Below are positions 29,287 through 41,255 of a stretch of 64,000 nt of DNA, piece after piece. The notes under the pieces were generated by a model, which saw only the letters and a list, made by a program, of their open reading frames with translations, made no database searches and was not told the origin of the DNA. Within the stretch, counting starts at the first letter, position 1. Each line of letters starts with the position of its first letter. The stretch spans positions 62,001 to 126,000 of the forward strand of contig CACJBO010000002.1 in the NCBI GenBank assembly GCA_902591665.1, in the 5' to 3' direction. Origin of the DNA: an uncultured SAR86 cluster bacterium. GTDB lineage: Bacteria > Pseudomonadota > Gammaproteobacteria > Magnimaribacterales > D2472. The position numbers and the translations under genes were made by a program.

Positions 29287-32103
29287 ATGGATAGTATTTT
29301 TATCAAAGGAGCTCGCACTCACAATCTTAAGAATATAAGCATTGAAATACCTAGAAATAAAATTATTGTGATTACAGGCTTGTCAGGTTCAGGCAAGTCT
29401 TCTTTAGCATTTGACACCCTTTATGCTGAAGGTCAAAGAAGGTATGTTGAATCCCTTTCAGCATATGCTAGACAATTTTTATCTATGATGGAAAAGCCTG
29501 ATGTAGATCAAATTGAAGGCCTTTCTCCAGCAATTTCTATTGAGCAAAAAGCAACATCTCATAATCCAAGATCAACTGTTGGAACTGTTACTGAGATATA
29601 TGATTATTTAAGGTTGCTTTATTCAAGGATTGGAACACCTATATGCCCGGATCATAATGAAGAATTAAGAGCAAAGACGGTATCAGAAATATGTGACGAA
29701 ATTTCTAAATTAAAAGATAGTTCAAAAATTATGATTCTATCTCCAATTGTTAGAGGTAAAAAAGGTGAACATCTGGCAGTTTACGAAGACTTAAGAAAAA
29801 ATGGTTATGTCAGGGTTAAGGTAAATGGTGTTGTATACCCAATTGAAGAATTTCCTGAATTAGATAAGAATAAAAAACATGATATTTCAGCTGTAGTTGA
29901 TCGTTTGGTGATTAAAAACTCAGAAGAAGATAGGTCTAGACTTGCAGAGTCAATTGAAACTTCTCTATATCTTTCTAATGGGCTAGTTGAAATTGAAGAG
30001 ATTGATGAAAAGCTTTCAACACTACATTCATCTAATTTTTCTTGCTCGCAATGTGGATATGCTGTTGCTGAGCTAGAGCCTAGAATGTTTTCTTTCAATA
30101 ATCCATATGGAGCATGTACTAGATGTGACGGTCTTGGTGTTATTCAATATTTTAATGAAAAAAGATTAATTCAAGATGAAGATGTTTCAATATCAAATGG
30201 AGCTATTAAGGGTTGGACAAGAAGGAATAGATTCTATTTTTATCAACTAAAATGTCTAGCCGCTCATTATGATTTCAGTCTGACAACTAAGTGGAAAGAT
30301 TATAGTCAGGAGATAAAAGATATTATTCTTTGGGGATCAAAAGATAAAGTTGATTTTTCTCATAGATTTCGAAGTGGCAGCAGGATAGTTAGAAAACATA
30401 AATTTGAAGGGATTATCCCGAGTACTGAGAGGCGCTTTAAAGAAACAGATTCTGATTTTATTAGAGACGAATTGTCTAAATTAATGTCAAAAAGCACTTG
30501 TGATGAATGTGATGGATCAAGATTAAACACTCAGTCAAGAAATGTTTTTATAAATAGCACACCAATACATTCAATAACAAGTATGAGAATTAATGAAGCC
30601 TTAGGCTTTATAAAAGCCATGAAGTTAGATGGTGCAAAAGAAAAAATTGCCGAAAAGATTTTAAAAGAAATTAGAGAACGTCTAACTTTTTTAGAAGATG
30701 TTGGATTGAATTATTTAACTCTTGATAGAAGTGCTGAAACATTGTCGGGTGGTGAAGCCCAAAGAATTAGATTAGCAAGTCAAATAGGGTCAGGTCTAGT
30801 TGGAGTGACATATGTGCTCGATGAGCCATCAATCGGTCTTCATCAGCGGGACAATGAAAAACTTATTAAAACCCTTAAGAATCTTAAAGATCTAGGAAAT
30901 ACAGTAATTGTAGTTGAGCATGATGAAGAGGCTATTAGGTGTGCTGATTTTATTATTGATATTGGTCCAGGTGCTGGTGTTCATGGGGGTGAGATATGTG
31001 CCAAAGGTTCTCTTGAAGATATATTAAAAAATAAGAAATCAATCACAGCAAAGTATCTATCTGGAAAAAAACAGATTAAGGCACCTAAAAAACGACTTAC
31101 GCCAAATGAAAATAAGATAAGAATAATTAATGCGCATGAAAATAATTTAAAAAATATCTCTGCTGAGATACCTGTGGGTTTGTTTACCTGTATTACTGGT
31201 GTTTCAGGATCGGGTAAATCTTCCTTGATAAATCAAACACTCTTGCCATTAAGTTCTTTTATCTTAAATAAATCTAAATTATCAAAAGAAATTAAATGTG
31301 AAAAAATTGAGGGTCTAGAAAATCTTGATAAGGTTATTAGTATTGATCAATCTCCAATCGGAAGAACTCCAAGATCTAATCCTGCTACTTATACCGGCTT
31401 ATTTTCATATATAAGAGATTTGCTTTCAGAAACTATAGAAGCTAAATCCAGAGGCTATAAGCCTGGAAGATTTAGTTTTAATGTTAAAGGTGGAAGATGT
31501 GAAGCCTGCCAGGGTGATGGAATGATAAAAGTAGAAATGCATTTCCTTGCTGATGTATATGTTAAATGTGATGTTTGTGATGGTCATAGATACAATGAAC
31601 AAACACTAGAGGTTAAATATAAAGAAAAAAATATTAGCGACATATTAAACATGACAGTTGAAGAAGCATTAATATTTTTTGATGCTATCCCATCAATAAA
31701 AAAGAAATTAATAACTTTGAATGATGTCGGACTTGGATATATAACTTTAGGGCAATCAGCTACCACCCTATCTGGAGGTGAAGCACAAAGAATTAAACTT
31801 GCTAAAGAGTTATCAAAAAGAAGTACAGGAAAGACTCTATTTGTTCTTGATGAGCCAACAACAGGACTGCATTTTGCTGATATTGAATTACTACTAAATG
31901 TTTTGAATCGCTTAAAAGATCAAGGGAATACAATTGTGGTGATCGAACATAATTTAGATGTTGTAAAAACTGCTGATTGGATTATAGATCTAGGCCCAGA
32001 AGGTGGAAGTGATGGAGGTAGTATTGTTGCATCAGGAACACCAGAGGAAATTGCAAAGATTTCTCAATCCTTTACGGGGCAATTTTTAAAGAAAATGTTA
32101 TAA
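29287..32103 (+). CDS. uvrA: Excinuclease ABC subunit A
   Basis: Two ABC ATPase modules with Walker A ([44 protein letters not shown]), zinc-binding CxxC pairs, LSGGEAQRI twice. Confidence 0.99.
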   Translation: MDSIFIKGARTHNLKNISIEIPRNKIIVITGLSGSGKSSLAFDTLYAEGQRRYVESLSAYARQFLSMMEKPDVDQIEGLSPAISIEQKATSHNPRSTVGTVTEIYDYLRLLYSRIGTPICPDHNEELRAKTVSEICDEISKLKDSSKIMILSPIVRGKKGEHLAVYEDLRKNGYVRVKVNGVVYPIEEFPELDKNKKHDISAVVDRLVIKNSEEDRSRLAESIETSLYLSNGLVEIEEIDEKLSTLHSSNFSCSQCGYAVAELEPRMFSFNNPYGACTRCDGLGVIQYFNEKRLIQDEDVSISNGAIKGWTRRNRFYFYQLKCLAAHYDFSLTTKWKDYSQEIKDIILWGSKDKVDFSHRFRSGSRIVRKHKFEGIIPSTERRFKETDSDFIRDELSKLMSKSTCDECDGSRLNTQSRNVFINSTPIHSITSMRINEALGFIKAMKLDGAKEKIAEKILKEIRERLTFLEDVGLNYLTLDRSAETLSGGEAQRIRLASQIGSGLVGVTYVLDEPSIGLHQRDNEKLIKTLKNLKDLGNTVIVVEHDEEAIRCADFIIDIGPGAGVHGGEICAKGSLEDILKNKKSITAKYLSGKKQIKAPKKRLTPNENKIRIINAHENNLKNISAEIPVGLFTCITGVSGSGKSSLINQTLLPLSSFILNKSKLSKEIKCEKIEGLENLDKVISIDQSPIGRTPRSNPATYTGLFSYIRDLLSETIEAKSRGYKPGRFSFNVKGGRCEACQGDGMIKVEMHFLADVYVKCDVCDGHRYNEQTLEVKYKEKNISDILNMTVEEALIFFDAIPSIKKKLITLNDVGLGYITLGQSATTLSGGEAQRIKLAKELSKRSTGKTLFVLDEPTTGLHFADIELLLNVLNRLKDQGNTIVVIEHNLDVVKTADWIIDLGPEGGSDGGSIVASGTPEEIAKISQSFTGQFLKKML

Positions 32104-32104
32104 A

Positions 32105-32518
32105 TTAGGCAGCAGAATCTTCTTTTAATTCTGGAGCTTCTGTTGAATCTATATCATCAAGATTTCTATCAACTAATTCTATATATGCCATATCAGCTTT
32201 ATCACCTGGTCTGAATCCGGCCTTAATTATTCTTGTATAACCACCTTTTCTTTCTTTTGCATTAATAGCAATTTCTGTAAAAAGTTTTGCTACAGCTGCA
32301 TCAGACCTAAGCTTATTAAAAGCAAGCCTTCTATTGGCAACAGTATCTTCTTTTCCAAGAGTAATTAGCGGCTCAATAACCTTTCTTAACTCTTTTGCTT
32401 TAGGCAAAGTAGTTTTGATAATATCTTGTTCTATCAAAGCTATAGCTAGATTTTTTAGAAGCGCCTTTCTATGTGAAGAGTTTCTATTTAACTTTCTTCC
32501 TGCTTTTCTATGTCTCAT
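32105..32518 (-). CDS. rplQ: Large ribosomal subunit protein bL17
   Basis: [25 protein letters not shown]. Confidence 0.98.
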   Translation of the reverse strand: MRHRKAGRKLNRNSSHRKALLKNLAIALIEQDIIKTTLPKAKELRKVIEPLITLGKEDTVANRRLAFNKLRSDAAVAKLFTEIAINAKERKGGYTRIIKAGFRPGDKADMAYIELVDRNLDDIDSTEAPELKEDSAA

Positions 32519-32521
32519 TTT

Positions 32522-33487
32522 TTATCCTACTGGTGGCCAGTTTTCTACATTCATACCCAAAGAAAGATCTTTAGATGCCAATACATCTTTAATTTCATTT
32601 AAAGATTTTTTACCAAGGTTGGGAGTCTTTAATAGGTCAAACTCAGATCTATGGATTAAGTCTCCAATTAAGAAAATACTCTCAGCTTTTAGACAGTTTG
32701 TTGATCTTACTGTTAACTCAAGCTCTTCAATAGATCTTAATAATATAGGATCGAAGTCATTTTGATCCTTTTTAGCTTCTTGTTCAGCAATAGCATCTAA
32801 ATCAACAAAAGCGCTAAGCTGTTGCTGAAGAATTGTAGCAGAATGCTCTATAGCTAGTTTTGGATCAAGAGTTCCGTCAGTTTCTAACTCAATTACTAAT
32901 TTATCTAAGTCAGTTCTTTTTTCAAACCTTGCGTTATCAACAGTATAAGAAACTCTTCTTACAGGGCTGTATGAAGCATCTACTTTTAAAGCTCCAACAA
33001 CTCTATCTTCATCGTCTCTTAAATCAGCTGGCTCATACCCTCTTCCAGTTCTAACAGCAAGAGTCATCTTTAAATTAACCTTATCTACTATAGTCGCAAT
33101 ATGAAAATCTGGATTAACTAATTCGACAGTTCCAGGAACCTCAAATGAAGATGCAAGCACATCACATGGCCCAGTAACATCTAATGTTATCTCTGCATGA
33201 TTGCCTTCTATTATATTAACTGGCATATCTTTGATATTTAGTAAAATATCTATAACATCCTCTCTGACGCCCTCTATTGTACTGTATTCATGAGAAATAC
33301 CATCTATAGCTACGTCTGTAACTGCAGCACCAGGCATTGAGGATAATAAAATTCTTCTAAGGGCATTCCCTAGCGTATGACCAAAACCTCTTTCCAGTGG
33401 CTCTAAAGTAATCTTTGACAGATTTGGTGTTACGTCATCAACTTGAATTTCAGTTGGGACTAAAAGATCTATAACTGATATTTGCAT
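32522..33487 (-). CDS. rpoA: RNA polymerase alpha subunit
   Basis: [26 protein letters not shown]; alpha-CTD; ATG at 33487 (MQISVIDLL) preferred over the track start. Confidence 0.97.
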   Translation of the reverse strand: MQISVIDLLVPTEIQVDDVTPNLSKITLEPLERGFGHTLGNALRRILLSSMPGAAVTDVAIDGISHEYSTIEGVREDVIDILLNIKDMPVNIIEGNHAEITLDVTGPCDVLASSFEVPGTVELVNPDFHIATIVDKVNLKMTLAVRTGRGYEPADLRDDEDRVVGALKVDASYSPVRRVSYTVDNARFEKRTDLDKLVIELETDGTLDPKLAIEHSATILQQQLSAFVDLDAIAEQEAKKDQNDFDPILLRSIEELELTVRSTNCLKAESIFLIGDLIHRSEFDLLKTPNLGKKSLNEIKDVLASKDLSLGMNVENWPPVG

Positions 33488-33509
33488 AATTTTCTCCGTC
33501 TTTAATATT

Positions 33510-34133
33510 TTATTTTGAGTAAAGCTCAACAATAAGGTTTTCGTTAATTTCTGTACTTAGATCAGTTCTATCTGGTACTGATTTATATACACCTTTTAGG
33601 TTTGGCTCATCTACTTCAATCCAATCACATTCCTCACGAGTTGCAGCAATTTTTAATGCAGCAGCAATCCTAAGCTGACCTTTTTTTCTATCTCTAACTT
33701 GGATCTCATCACCAGGCTGAATTTGATAAGAAGGAATGTTTACAACTGAACCATTTACTTTGAAAGCTTTGTGAGAAACCATTTGTCTTGCTTCTGCCCT
33801 TGTTGATCCAAAACCCATTCTATAGACAACGTTATCCATTCTAGATTCAAGCAGACTTAATAAGTTCTCTCCTGTATTACCTTTTGATGAGGCAGCTTTT
33901 TTATAATAATTTCTAAATTGTTTCTCTAAGACACCGTACATACGTCTAACTTTCTGCTTTTCTCTTAACTGTAATCCGTAATCTGAAAGCCTGCCTCTTC
34001 TTGCTCCGCCTGCAGCACCTGGAGGAGAATCCATATTACATTTTGATTCAATGGCTCTAATACCACTTTTTAAATATAAATCTGTTCCTTCTCTTCTAGA
34101 AAGTCTTAATCTTGGTCCTGTATATCTAGCCAT
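33510..34133 (-). CDS. rpsD: Small ribosomal subunit protein uS4
   Basis: [25 protein letters not shown]4 RNA-binding motif [14 protein letters not shown]. Confidence 0.98.
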   Translation of the reverse strand: MARYTGPRLRLSRREGTDLYLKSGIRAIESKCNMDSPPGAAGGARRGRLSDYGLQLREKQKVRRMYGVLEKQFRNYYKKAASSKGNTGENLLSLLESRMDNVVYRMGFGSTRAEARQMVSHKAFKVNGSVVNIPSYQIQPGDEIQVRDRKKGQLRIAAALKIAATREECDWIEVDEPNLKGVYKSVPDRTDLSTEINENLIVELYSK

Positions 34134-34144
34134 TTAATACTCCG

Positions 34145-34522
34145 TTAAACTCTTCTTTTCTTCGATGGGCGACATCCGTTGTGAGGAAGCGGCGTTACAT
34201 CAGTAATGCTCTTAATTTTTAATCCGCATGCATTTAAAGCTCTTATAGCAGACTCTCTTCCACCACCTGGTCCTTTTACTTTGACATCTAAATTTATCAT
34301 CCCAAACTCTTTTGCAGCATTTCCAGCTTTATCTGCTGCAATTTGAGCAGCAAACGGTGTACTTTTTCTTGAGCCTTTAAAACCAGATCCACCTGAAGTA
34401 GCCCAACATACTGTATTACCTTGTTTATCAGTAATCGTGATAATTGTATTATTAAATGAAGAGTGAACATGAGCTACTCCGTCAGTGACAATTTTTTTAC
34501 CTTTTTTTCCTTTTACTGCCAT
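34145..34522 (-). CDS. rpsK: Small ribosomal subunit protein uS11
   Basis: [34 protein letters not shown]. Confidence 0.98.
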   Translation of the reverse strand: MAVKGKKGKKIVTDGVAHVHSSFNNTIITITDKQGNTVCWATSGGSGFKGSRKSTPFAAQIAADKAGNAAKEFGMINLDVKVKGPGGGRESAIRALNACGLKIKSITDVTPLPHNGCRPSKKRRV

Positions 34523-34526
34523 TTAT

Positions 34527-34883
34527 CTAACCTCTCATTGGCTTTTTAGGGCCTTTTCTTGTTCTTGCATTATTTTTAGTATTTTGACCTCTTGTAGGCA
34601 ACTTCCTTCTGTGTCTAATACCTCTATAACTGCCAAGATCCATTAATCTTTTAATATTTGTGCTTATATTTCTTCTTAAATCGCCCTCAACAACAATGCT
34701 TCCAATAGCAGATCTTAAGCTTTCTATTTCTTCTTCTGATAAATCAGAAATTTTTCTTGTGTAATCAATTTTTAATTCAGTACAAATATTTTGCGCTGTC
34801 TTCCTACCAATTCCAAAAATATGTGTAAGTGATATTTCAACGTGCTTGTTTTCTGGAATATTTACTCCTGCGATTCTAGCCAT
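34527..34883 (-). CDS. rpsM: Small ribosomal subunit protein uS13
   Basis: [51 protein letters not shown]. Confidence 0.98.
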   Translation of the reverse strand: MARIAGVNIPENKHVEISLTHIFGIGRKTAQNICTELKIDYTRKISDLSEEEIESLRSAIGSIVVEGDLRRNISTNIKRLMDLGSYRGIRHRRKLPTRGQNTKNNARTRKGPKKPMRG

Positions 34884-34886
34884 AAA

Positions 34887-35003
34887 TTAACCTTGCCTCT
34901 GCTTATGTTTTTGATCTGTTTTGCAGATAACAAATAAGACCCCATTACGTCTTACAATTTTGCAATTTCTGCATATTTTTTTTACTGATGCTTTAACTTT
35001 CAT
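34887..35003 (-). CDS. rpmJ: Large ribosomal subunit protein bL36 (38 aa, missing from ORF track)
   Basis: Minus translation [38 protein letters not shown]. Confidence 0.95.
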   Translation of the reverse strand: MKVKASVKKICRNCKIVRRNGVLFVICKTDQKHKQRQG

Positions 35004-35004
35004 A

Positions 35005-36306
35005 TTACCTTTTATAATTTTTTAAATTAGCTTTTTTCATTAATGACGCATATTGCGATGACATCATATGAGACTGTACTTGTGCCATGAAGTCCATTAA
35101 GACAACTACAATAATTAAAACGGATGTTCCACCAACAGAAATAGTTGGCGATATTCCCGCAAAATTAATCAATGCCAAAGGAAGTAAACATATTAATGTT
35201 AAATAAATTGCCCCAAAAACAGTCAATCTTGCTAGAACAGAATCTATATAGTTCGCAGTCTGTTCACCAGGTCTAATTCCTGCTATGTAAGCACCTGAAC
35301 GTTTTAAGTTATCTGAAACCTCTCTAGTATTGAATGTGAGGGCAAGCCATATAAAACAGAAACTTATAATTAATCCAGCAAAAACAAGAATATATAGTGG
35401 TTGTCCTGGATTTAATGCTAATGAGAAACTCTGTAGAAATCCAAATGATTCACTTTGTCCAAACCATGTTGATAAAGAAGCTGGAAATAACAAAAAGGTA
35501 CTTGCAAAAATCGCAGGAATAACTCCTGCCATATTAACTTTGAAAGGTAGATGACTTGTCTGAGCTTGCATAAGCTTTCTACCCTGTTGTCTTTGAGCAT
35601 AATTTACAGTTATTCTTCTCTGTCCTCTTTCAATAAATACAACAACGGCAATAACAGCCATTGATAAAAGGCCTATAGCGATTAAAAGTAGTACACTAAG
35701 ATCGCCTTGTCTTGATTGCTCAAGCGCTTGTCCTATTGCTCCTGGTATGGTTGTTAAAATACTTGTTGCAATAATTATAGAAATACCATTACCTATGCCT
35801 CTTTCAGATACTTGCTCTCCAAGCCACATTAAGAACATGGTTCCTGCTACAACAGAAAATACTGCTGATACAAAAAATGATGGGCCTGGTGTATATGCTA
35901 AACCACTAGCTGAAAGGGTTACGGCTAATGCTGAAGCTTGAATAAATGCTAATACTGCTGTTCCATATCTTGTGTACTGAGTTATGGTATTTCTTCCAGC
36001 CTGACCATCTTTTTTAAGTTCTTGTAAATAGGGAATAGAATTAGAAAATAACTGCATAATAATTGCAGAAGATATATATGGCACAACATTTAGTGCAAAA
36101 ATACTCATTCTTTCTAAAGCACCACCAGAGAAAAGATTAAACATCTCGATAATTGTGCCTTGGTTTTGATCAAATAAAGCGGCTAATCTATCAGGATCTA
36201 TTCCAGGAATAGGTATATGAGTTCCAATTCTGTAGACTAGAATTGCAACAAATACAAAGCGAAGTCTTTTCCAAAGATCGCTCATTCCTTTGCCCTGATC
36301 ACTCAT
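35005..36306 (-). CDS. secY: Protein translocase subunit SecY
   Basis: [37 protein letters not shown]; ten TM helices. Confidence 0.98.
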   Translation of the reverse strand: MSDQGKGMSDLWKRLRFVFVAILVYRIGTHIPIPGIDPDRLAALFDQNQGTIIEMFNLFSGGALERMSIFALNVVPYISSAIIMQLFSNSIPYLQELKKDGQAGRNTITQYTRYGTAVLAFIQASALAVTLSASGLAYTPGPSFFVSAVFSVVAGTMFLMWLGEQVSERGIGNGISIIIATSILTTIPGAIGQALEQSRQGDLSVLLLIAIGLLSMAVIAVVVFIERGQRRITVNYAQRQQGRKLMQAQTSHLPFKVNMAGVIPAIFASTFLLFPASLSTWFGQSESFGFLQSFSLALNPGQPLYILVFAGLIISFCFIWLALTFNTREVSDNLKRSGAYIAGIRPGEQTANYIDSVLARLTVFGAIYLTLICLLPLALINFAGISPTISVGGTSVLIIVVVLMDFMAQVQSHMMSSQYASLMKKANLKNYKR

Positions 36307-36804
36307 TTACTTTTCAGACTCCTTTTCTACATCATTTGAGCCGACACTCTTTTCAACTTCAACAACAGTGCCGCCAGCTTTTTCAATAGACGATTTAGCT
36401 CCCTTGGTAACCTTTATACCCTCAACTGTTAATTTTGATTCAAGATCGAAAGTGCCAAATATTTTCACCTTTTTTACAGAACCGGGTATTATTTTGCTTT
36501 CTTTAAGAGTTGCTAAACTAACAACACCCATGCCATTTAAGTTTTTAATATTAACTTCTTTCAAATAATTATTTTTTCTTGATGAAAAACCAAATTTTGG
36601 TAATCTCATCTGTAAAGGCATTTGCCCGCCTTCAAAACCAAGTCTTACACCTCCACCAGATCTAGACTTTTGGCCTTTATGTCCTCTGCCTGCTGTCTTA
36701 CCATTTCCTGAACCCATGCCACGTCCTACTCTTTTTCTATTCTGAGCAGTACCTTTGTTAGACAAAGTGTTTAAGGACATTGTATTTGCTTCACTTTCAC
36801 TCAT
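36307..36804 (-). CDS. rplO: Large ribosomal subunit protein uL15
   Basis: GRGMGSGNGKTAGRGHKGQKSRSGGGVRLGFEGGQMPL; start placed at MSESEANTM (alternative MSLNTLSNKG). Confidence 0.94.
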   Translation of the reverse strand: MSESEANTMSLNTLSNKGTAQNRKRVGRGMGSGNGKTAGRGHKGQKSRSGGGVRLGFEGGQMPLQMRLPKFGFSSRKNNYLKEVNIKNLNGMGVVSLATLKESKIIPGSVKKVKIFGTFDLESKLTVEGIKVTKGAKSSIEKAGGTVVEVEKSVGSNDVEKESEK

Positions 36805-36805
36805 T

Positions 36806-36994
36806 TTAACTTTCCTGAATTTCAATCATGTCAGCTATCTTATTAACCAACCCACGATTACTTGGAGTATCTAAAACTGTTACGGTTTGGTTTAGTTTTT
36901 TAAAACCTAAGCCTTTAATACATAATTTATGCTTCTTCATTCGGCCTATTCCGCTCTTTACAAGTTTAATAGTCATTGTTTTTTCTTTACTCAT
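36806..36994 (-). CDS. rpmD: Large ribosomal subunit protein uL30
   Basis: [32 protein letters not shown]. Confidence 0.95.
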   Translation of the reverse strand: MSKEKTMTIKLVKSGIGRMKKHKLCIKGLGFKKLNQTVTVLDTPSNRGLVNKIADMIEIQES

Positions 36995-37500
36995 GATGCT
37001 TGCTCTACTTTTTTGCCTCTTCTTGCAGAAACTGTATCAGGAGACTCCATTGCACTTAGTGCGTTAATGGTAGCTCTAACAACATTTACTGGATTAGTTG
37101 ATCCATAACATTTAGCAAGAACATTTTGGACTCCAGCTAATTCTAAAACCGCTCTCATGGCTCCACCAGCGATGATTCCCGTTCCTTCAGAGGCTGGTTG
37201 CATATATACATTTGCAGAACCATGCTTGGCTTTAACTGGATACCACAAAGTTGTATTATTTAATTCAACTTCAACCATGCTTCTTCTAGCATTTTCCATA
37301 GCTTTTTGAATTGCAATTGGTACCTCTTTAGCCTTACCTCTTCCAAAACCAACTCTTCCGTTTCCATCACCAACAACTGTAAGAGCTGTAAAGCCAAAAA
37401 TTCTTCCACCTTTAACAACTTTTGCTACTCTATTAACTTGAACTAACTTTTCTTCAAGAGCATCAACTTGTTGATTATTTGCTACATTGTTATCTTTCAT
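36991..37500 (-). CDS. rpsE: Small ribosomal subunit protein uS5
   Basis: [36 protein letters not shown]. Confidence 0.98.
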   Translation of the reverse strand: MKDNNVANNQQVDALEEKLVQVNRVAKVVKGGRIFGFTALTVVGDGNGRVGFGRGKAKEVPIAIQKAMENARRSMVEVELNNTTLWYPVKAKHGSANVYMQPASEGTGIIAGGAMRAVLELAGVQNVLAKCYGSTNPVNVVRATINALSAMESPDTVSARRGKKVEQAS

Positions 37501-37507
37501 AATTTAA

Positions 37508-37855
37508 TTAAAACTCCAGTCCAGCTTGTCTAGCAGAATCAGCTAAAGCTTTTATTCGGCCATGATATTTATATCCAGATCTATCAAAAACAACTTTTTT
37601 AACTCCATTTTCAATTGCTCTTTCAGCAACCTTCTTACCAACAGCTTCAGCACCAGCAACGTTATTTGCTTGCTCACCCATATCTTTTTCAGCTGTTGAT
37701 GCAGATGCAATAACAGTTGTACCTAGGCTATCAAAGACTTGTGCATAGAAATGCTTAGATGATCTGTAAACACTTAATCTTGGAGTCTCTTGACTCTTAA
37801 TATTCATTCGAGTTTTTTTAGCTCGTCTTAATCTAGATGTATTTTTAATACTCAT
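37508..37855 (-). CDS. rplR: Large ribosomal subunit protein uL18
   Basis: RLSVYRSSKHFYAQVFD, VFDRSGYKYHGRIKALADSARQAGLEF. Confidence 0.98.
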   Translation of the reverse strand: MSIKNTSRLRRAKKTRMNIKSQETPRLSVYRSSKHFYAQVFDSLGTTVIASASTAEKDMGEQANNVAGAEAVGKKVAERAIENGVKKVVFDRSGYKYHGRIKALADSARQAGLEF

Positions 37856-37858
37856 TTT

Positions 37859-38401
37859 TTATGCTCCAGCAGCCTTTTTAGCTTCTTTTCTTCTTACATT
37901 TTCATCAGAGTATCTAACTCCCTTACCTTTATATGGCTCAGGTGGTCTAAAGGCTCTAATTTCAGCAGCAGCTTGACCTAGTATTTGTTTGTTATGGCTC
38001 TTTAAAACAACTTCTGTTTGAGACGGTGTTTCAACTTGTACTTCATCAGGAAGTTGATATTTAACAGGATGTGAAAAGCCAAGAGTCAGCTCAAGTAATT
38101 TTCCAGATGCCTTTGCTCTGTAACCAACACCTTTTAATTCAAGTTTCTTTTCAAAGCCTTGAGAAACACCAATAATCATATTATTAACCAGTGCTCTAGT
38201 AGTTCCAGCTAGTGCTACTGACTGTTGATTGTTTTCATCATATTTAACAGTTATTACATTATCTGCTATGTCTAATGAAACAGTTTCAGGAAGATCAAAT
38301 TTTAATTCGCCGACCTTTCCTTTAACATCTAAACAACCATCATTAAAATTAACAGTAACACCATCTGCAATTTCAATTGGGTTTTTTGCTACTCTAGACA
38401 T
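37859..38401 (-). CDS. rplF: Large ribosomal subunit protein uL6
   Basis: MSRVAKNPIEIADGVTV, GVGYRA, RPPEPYKGKGVRY. Confidence 0.98.
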   Translation of the reverse strand: MSRVAKNPIEIADGVTVNFNDGCLDVKGKVGELKFDLPETVSLDIADNVITVKYDENNQQSVALAGTTRALVNNMIIGVSQGFEKKLELKGVGYRAKASGKLLELTLGFSHPVKYQLPDEVQVETPSQTEVVLKSHNKQILGQAAAEIRAFRPPEPYKGKGVRYSDENVRRKEAKKAAGA

Positions 38402-38403
38402 TA

Positions 38404-38799
38404 TTAAAATACCTCACAAAGAATTTCACCACCAACGTTCTTGGACTTTGCATCTGTATCAGTCATAAGACCTTGGTTAGTTGAAACAATATATGAACCT
38501 AAACCATTTTTTACAGATTTAAGTTCACTAGAAGCAGAATACTTGCGTAAACTTGGCTTGCTTATTCTTTTTAAAGTTTTAATGACTGGAGAGGAGTTAT
38601 GATATTTAAGCACTACTTTTAAAGATGGTTTACCATCAATCTCATCTTTGCTACAGCTTTTAATATATCCTTCTGTAACTAAAACATTAACAAGTTCATG
38701 CTTTAATTTTGAATATGGAACATCCACATCAACCTTACCTCGCATTAAACCATTACGAATTCTTGTTAAACAATCTGCTATAGGATCTTGAAAACTCAT
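38404..38799 (-). CDS. rpsH: Small ribosomal subunit protein uS8
   Basis: DPIADCLTRIRNG; GLGSYIVSTNQGLMTDTDAKSKNVGGEILCEVF. Confidence 0.98.
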   Translation of the reverse strand: MSFQDPIADCLTRIRNGLMRGKVDVDVPYSKLKHELVNVLVTEGYIKSCSKDEIDGKPSLKVVLKYHNSSPVIKTLKRISKPSLRKYSASSELKSVKNGLGSYIVSTNQGLMTDTDAKSKNVGGEILCEVF

Positions 38800-38803
38800 A
38801 TTA

Positions 38804-39109
38804 TTACCAACTTGATTTAACTAAACCTGGAATATCACCTCTCATTGCAGCTTCTCTTAATTTGATTCTGCTTAAACCAAATTTTCTATAAACAGCATGA
38901 GGCCTACCAGTGACCTGACATCTTCTTACAACTCTTGATGGACTAGAATTTCTTGGAAGTTTTTGAAACTTTATAGAAGCTTCATATCTTTCTTCGCTAC
39001 TAGCATTTTGATCATTCATAATTGCCTTTAACGCAGCTCTTTTTTCAGCATACTTTGCAACCATTTTTATTCTCTTGTGCTCTCTAGCTATCATTGATTT
39101 CTTTGCCAT
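38804..39109 (-). CDS. rpsN: Small ribosomal subunit protein uS14
   Basis: [52 protein letters not shown]. Confidence 0.98.
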   Translation of the reverse strand: MAKKSMIAREHKRIKMVAKYAEKRAALKAIMNDQNASSEERYEASIKFQKLPRNSSPSRVVRRCQVTGRPHAVYRKFGLSRIKLREAAMRGDIPGLVKSSW

Positions 39110-39120
39110 ACTTTTTTTAC

Positions 39121-39660
39121 CTACTTTTTAAATGGAAATTCTAAAACTTCTAATAAAGCTTTAGCGCCCTCTTTATCTGATGCAGAGGTGTTAATACATA
39201 CATCCATACCTCTAATAGTGTCTACATTATCAAACTTAATTTCTGGGAAAATTATTTGTTCTTTAATTCCAAAATTATAGTTACCCTGTCCATCAAAAGA
39301 TTTAGGATTCATACCTCTAAAATCTCTTTCTCTAGGAATTGCAATATTTATTAACCTTTCCATAAATTCATACATTTTGTCGCCACGTAATGTCACTTTA
39401 CATCCAAGAGGCCAACCCTCTCTGATCTTAAAGCTAGCTACTGATTTCCTAGCCTTTGTAATGACTGGTTTTTGACCAGCTATAGCTGTTAAGTTTTGAA
39501 CAGCTGATTCTAGATGCTTCTTGTCATTAGCAGCCTCACCAACACCCATGTTGATCACAACTTTTGTTAACTTTGGAACAGCCATAACATTCTTAATTCC
39601 TAACTTCTCTTGAAGTACAGCCTTAAGCTCAGTATTGTATTTTTCTCTTAAATTTGACAT
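39121..39660 (-). CDS. rplE: Large ribosomal subunit protein uL5
   Basis: [40 protein letters not shown]. Confidence 0.98.
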   Translation of the reverse strand: MSNLREKYNTELKAVLQEKLGIKNVMAVPKLTKVVINMGVGEAANDKKHLESAVQNLTAIAGQKPVITKARKSVASFKIREGWPLGCKVTLRGDKMYEFMERLINIAIPRERDFRGMNPKSFDGQGNYNFGIKEQIIFPEIKFDNVDTIRGMDVCINTSASDKEGAKALLEVLEFPFKK

Positions 39661-39987
39661 TTACTTTATCTCTTTACTATCAGACTTAAATAATCTTATT
39701 TTCTTTCCATCTTTGTTAGTTGAATAAGAAATCTTATCTTTTGATTTTTTACTAGGATTCCATATAGCTAAGTTAGAAAGTGCAATAGCAGCCTCTTGTT
39801 CAACCACACCACCTGTAACACCCATTTCAGGATTAGGTTTGGTGTGTTTTTTAACCATATTAATTCCAGTTACAATCCCCTTATTCTTGGACTTTATAAT
39901 TTTTCTTAAAGTACCTTTTTTTCCAAGGTCTTTACCGGCAACAACAATAACCTCATCGCCAGTTCTCAATTTAGTTGGAGTAATCAT
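39661..39987 (-). CDS. rplX: Large ribosomal subunit protein uL24
   Basis: KLRTGDEVIVVAGKDLGKKG, GINMVKKHTKPNP. Confidence 0.97.
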   Translation of the reverse strand: MITPTKLRTGDEVIVVAGKDLGKKGTLRKIIKSKNKGIVTGINMVKKHTKPNPEMGVTGGVVEQEAAIALSNLAIWNPSKKSKDKISYSTNKDGKKIRLFKSDSKEIK

Positions 39988-39989
39988 TT

Positions 39990-40358
39990 TTAGAGAACCT
40001 CCGGTGCTAAAGATAATATTTTCATGTGTTTTCCATCTCTAAGCTCTCTAGTTACTGGCCCAAATACACGAGTTCCTATTGGAGCTTTTTGATTATTAAT
40101 TAGCACAGCTGCATTTTCATCAAATTTAATCAAAGATCCATCTCTTCGTCTTACGCCTTTTTTTGTTCTAACGATTAATGCGTCTACTACTTGTCCTTTT
40201 TTAACTTTTCCAGTTGGTATAGCCTCTCTGACAGCAACTTTAATAATATCGCCAATATTTGCATATCTTCTCTTTGATCCGCCCAGGACCTTAATACACA
40301 TAACACTTCTTGCTCCGCTGTTATCAGCAATTTTTAAAAGCGATTGCATCTGAATCAT
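39990..40358 (-). CDS. rplN: Large ribosomal subunit protein uL14
   Basis: [36 protein letters not shown]. Confidence 0.98.
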   Translation of the reverse strand: MIQMQSLLKIADNSGARSVMCIKVLGGSKRRYANIGDIIKVAVREAIPTGKVKKGQVVDALIVRTKKGVRRRDGSLIKFDENAAVLINNQKAPIGTRVFGPVTRELRDGKHMKILSLAPEVL

Positions 40359-40636
40359 TACTCACTCTCCTCAGATTTTGTTTCTTCAATTGACGGATTG
40401 TTTTCTACAAGCACCCAAGTCTTGCTTTTTGAAATTGGTCTACACTCTTTTACAGTTACAACATCGCCTATTGATGCGGAATTGTTTTCATCGTGAGCAT
40501 GAACTTTTGTAGCCCTTTTCATAACTTTCCCATAAAGAGGATGCTTAACTTTTCTTTCAATTCTTACAGTTATTGTTTTGTCAGCCTTATCGCTTGTAAC
40601 AACACCTGATAAAACTCTTGGATTAGTTGTATTCAT
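40358..40636 (-). CDS. rpsQ: Small ribosomal subunit protein uS17
   Basis: [42 protein letters not shown]. Confidence 0.97.
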   Translation of the reverse strand: MNTTNPRVLSGVVTSDKADKTITVRIERKVKHPLYGKVMKRATKVHAHDENNSASIGDVVTVKECRPISKSKTWVLVENNPSIEETKSEESE

Positions 40637-40842
40637 TATTTACTATCCTGTATTTTTAATTCATTCATTAAAGTTTTAATCCTGGCAATTTTTTTTCTAG
40701 CAGCATTCAACTGATTAGTTTCATTCAGCTGACCTGTTTTGTGCTTTATTCTGAGATTAAATTGCTCTTGCCTTGTAGCAATAAGTTCAGAATTAAGTTG
40801 CTCTAAATTTTTCTTTCTAAGCTCTACTAAATCTTTATTCAT
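40636..40842 (-). CDS. rpmC: Large ribosomal subunit protein uL29
   Basis: [33 protein letters not shown]. Confidence 0.97.
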   Translation of the reverse strand: MNKDLVELRKKNLEQLNSELIATRQEQFNLRIKHKTGQLNETNQLNAARKKIARIKTLMNELKIQDSK

Positions 40843-41253
40843 TTAGACATCCTTACTTATAAAATGCGTTTTTATAGGAAGTTTTGCAGATGCTAATTTA
40901 AAAGCTTCTCTTGCTAATTCTTCTTCAACACCAGCCATTTCAAACATAACCTTTCCAGGCTGAACAAGCGCAACCCAATATTCAACATTACCCTTACCTT
41001 TACCCATACGAACTTCTAAAGGTTTTTTCGTTATTGGTTTGTCAGGAAATATTCTTATCCAGATATTTCCACCTCTTTTAATATGTCTTGTCATAGCTCT
41101 TCTTGCAGCTTCAATCTGACGAGCAGTTATTCTTCCTCTGTCCGAGGCAACAAGACCAAATCTTCCAAATGCCACAGTGTTACCATTTTGAGCAAGGCCT
41201 CTGTTACGACCTTTGTGCATTTTTCTAAATTTTGTTTGCTTTGGTTGTAACAT
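40843..41253 (-). CDS. rplP: Large ribosomal subunit protein uL16
   Basis: [44 protein letters not shown]. Confidence 0.98.
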   Translation of the reverse strand: MLQPKQTKFRKMHKGRNRGLAQNGNTVAFGRFGLVASDRGRITARQIEAARRAMTRHIKRGGNIWIRIFPDKPITKKPLEVRMGKGKGNVEYWVALVQPGKVMFEMAGVEEELAREAFKLASAKLPIKTHFISKDV

Positions 41254-41255
41254 TT

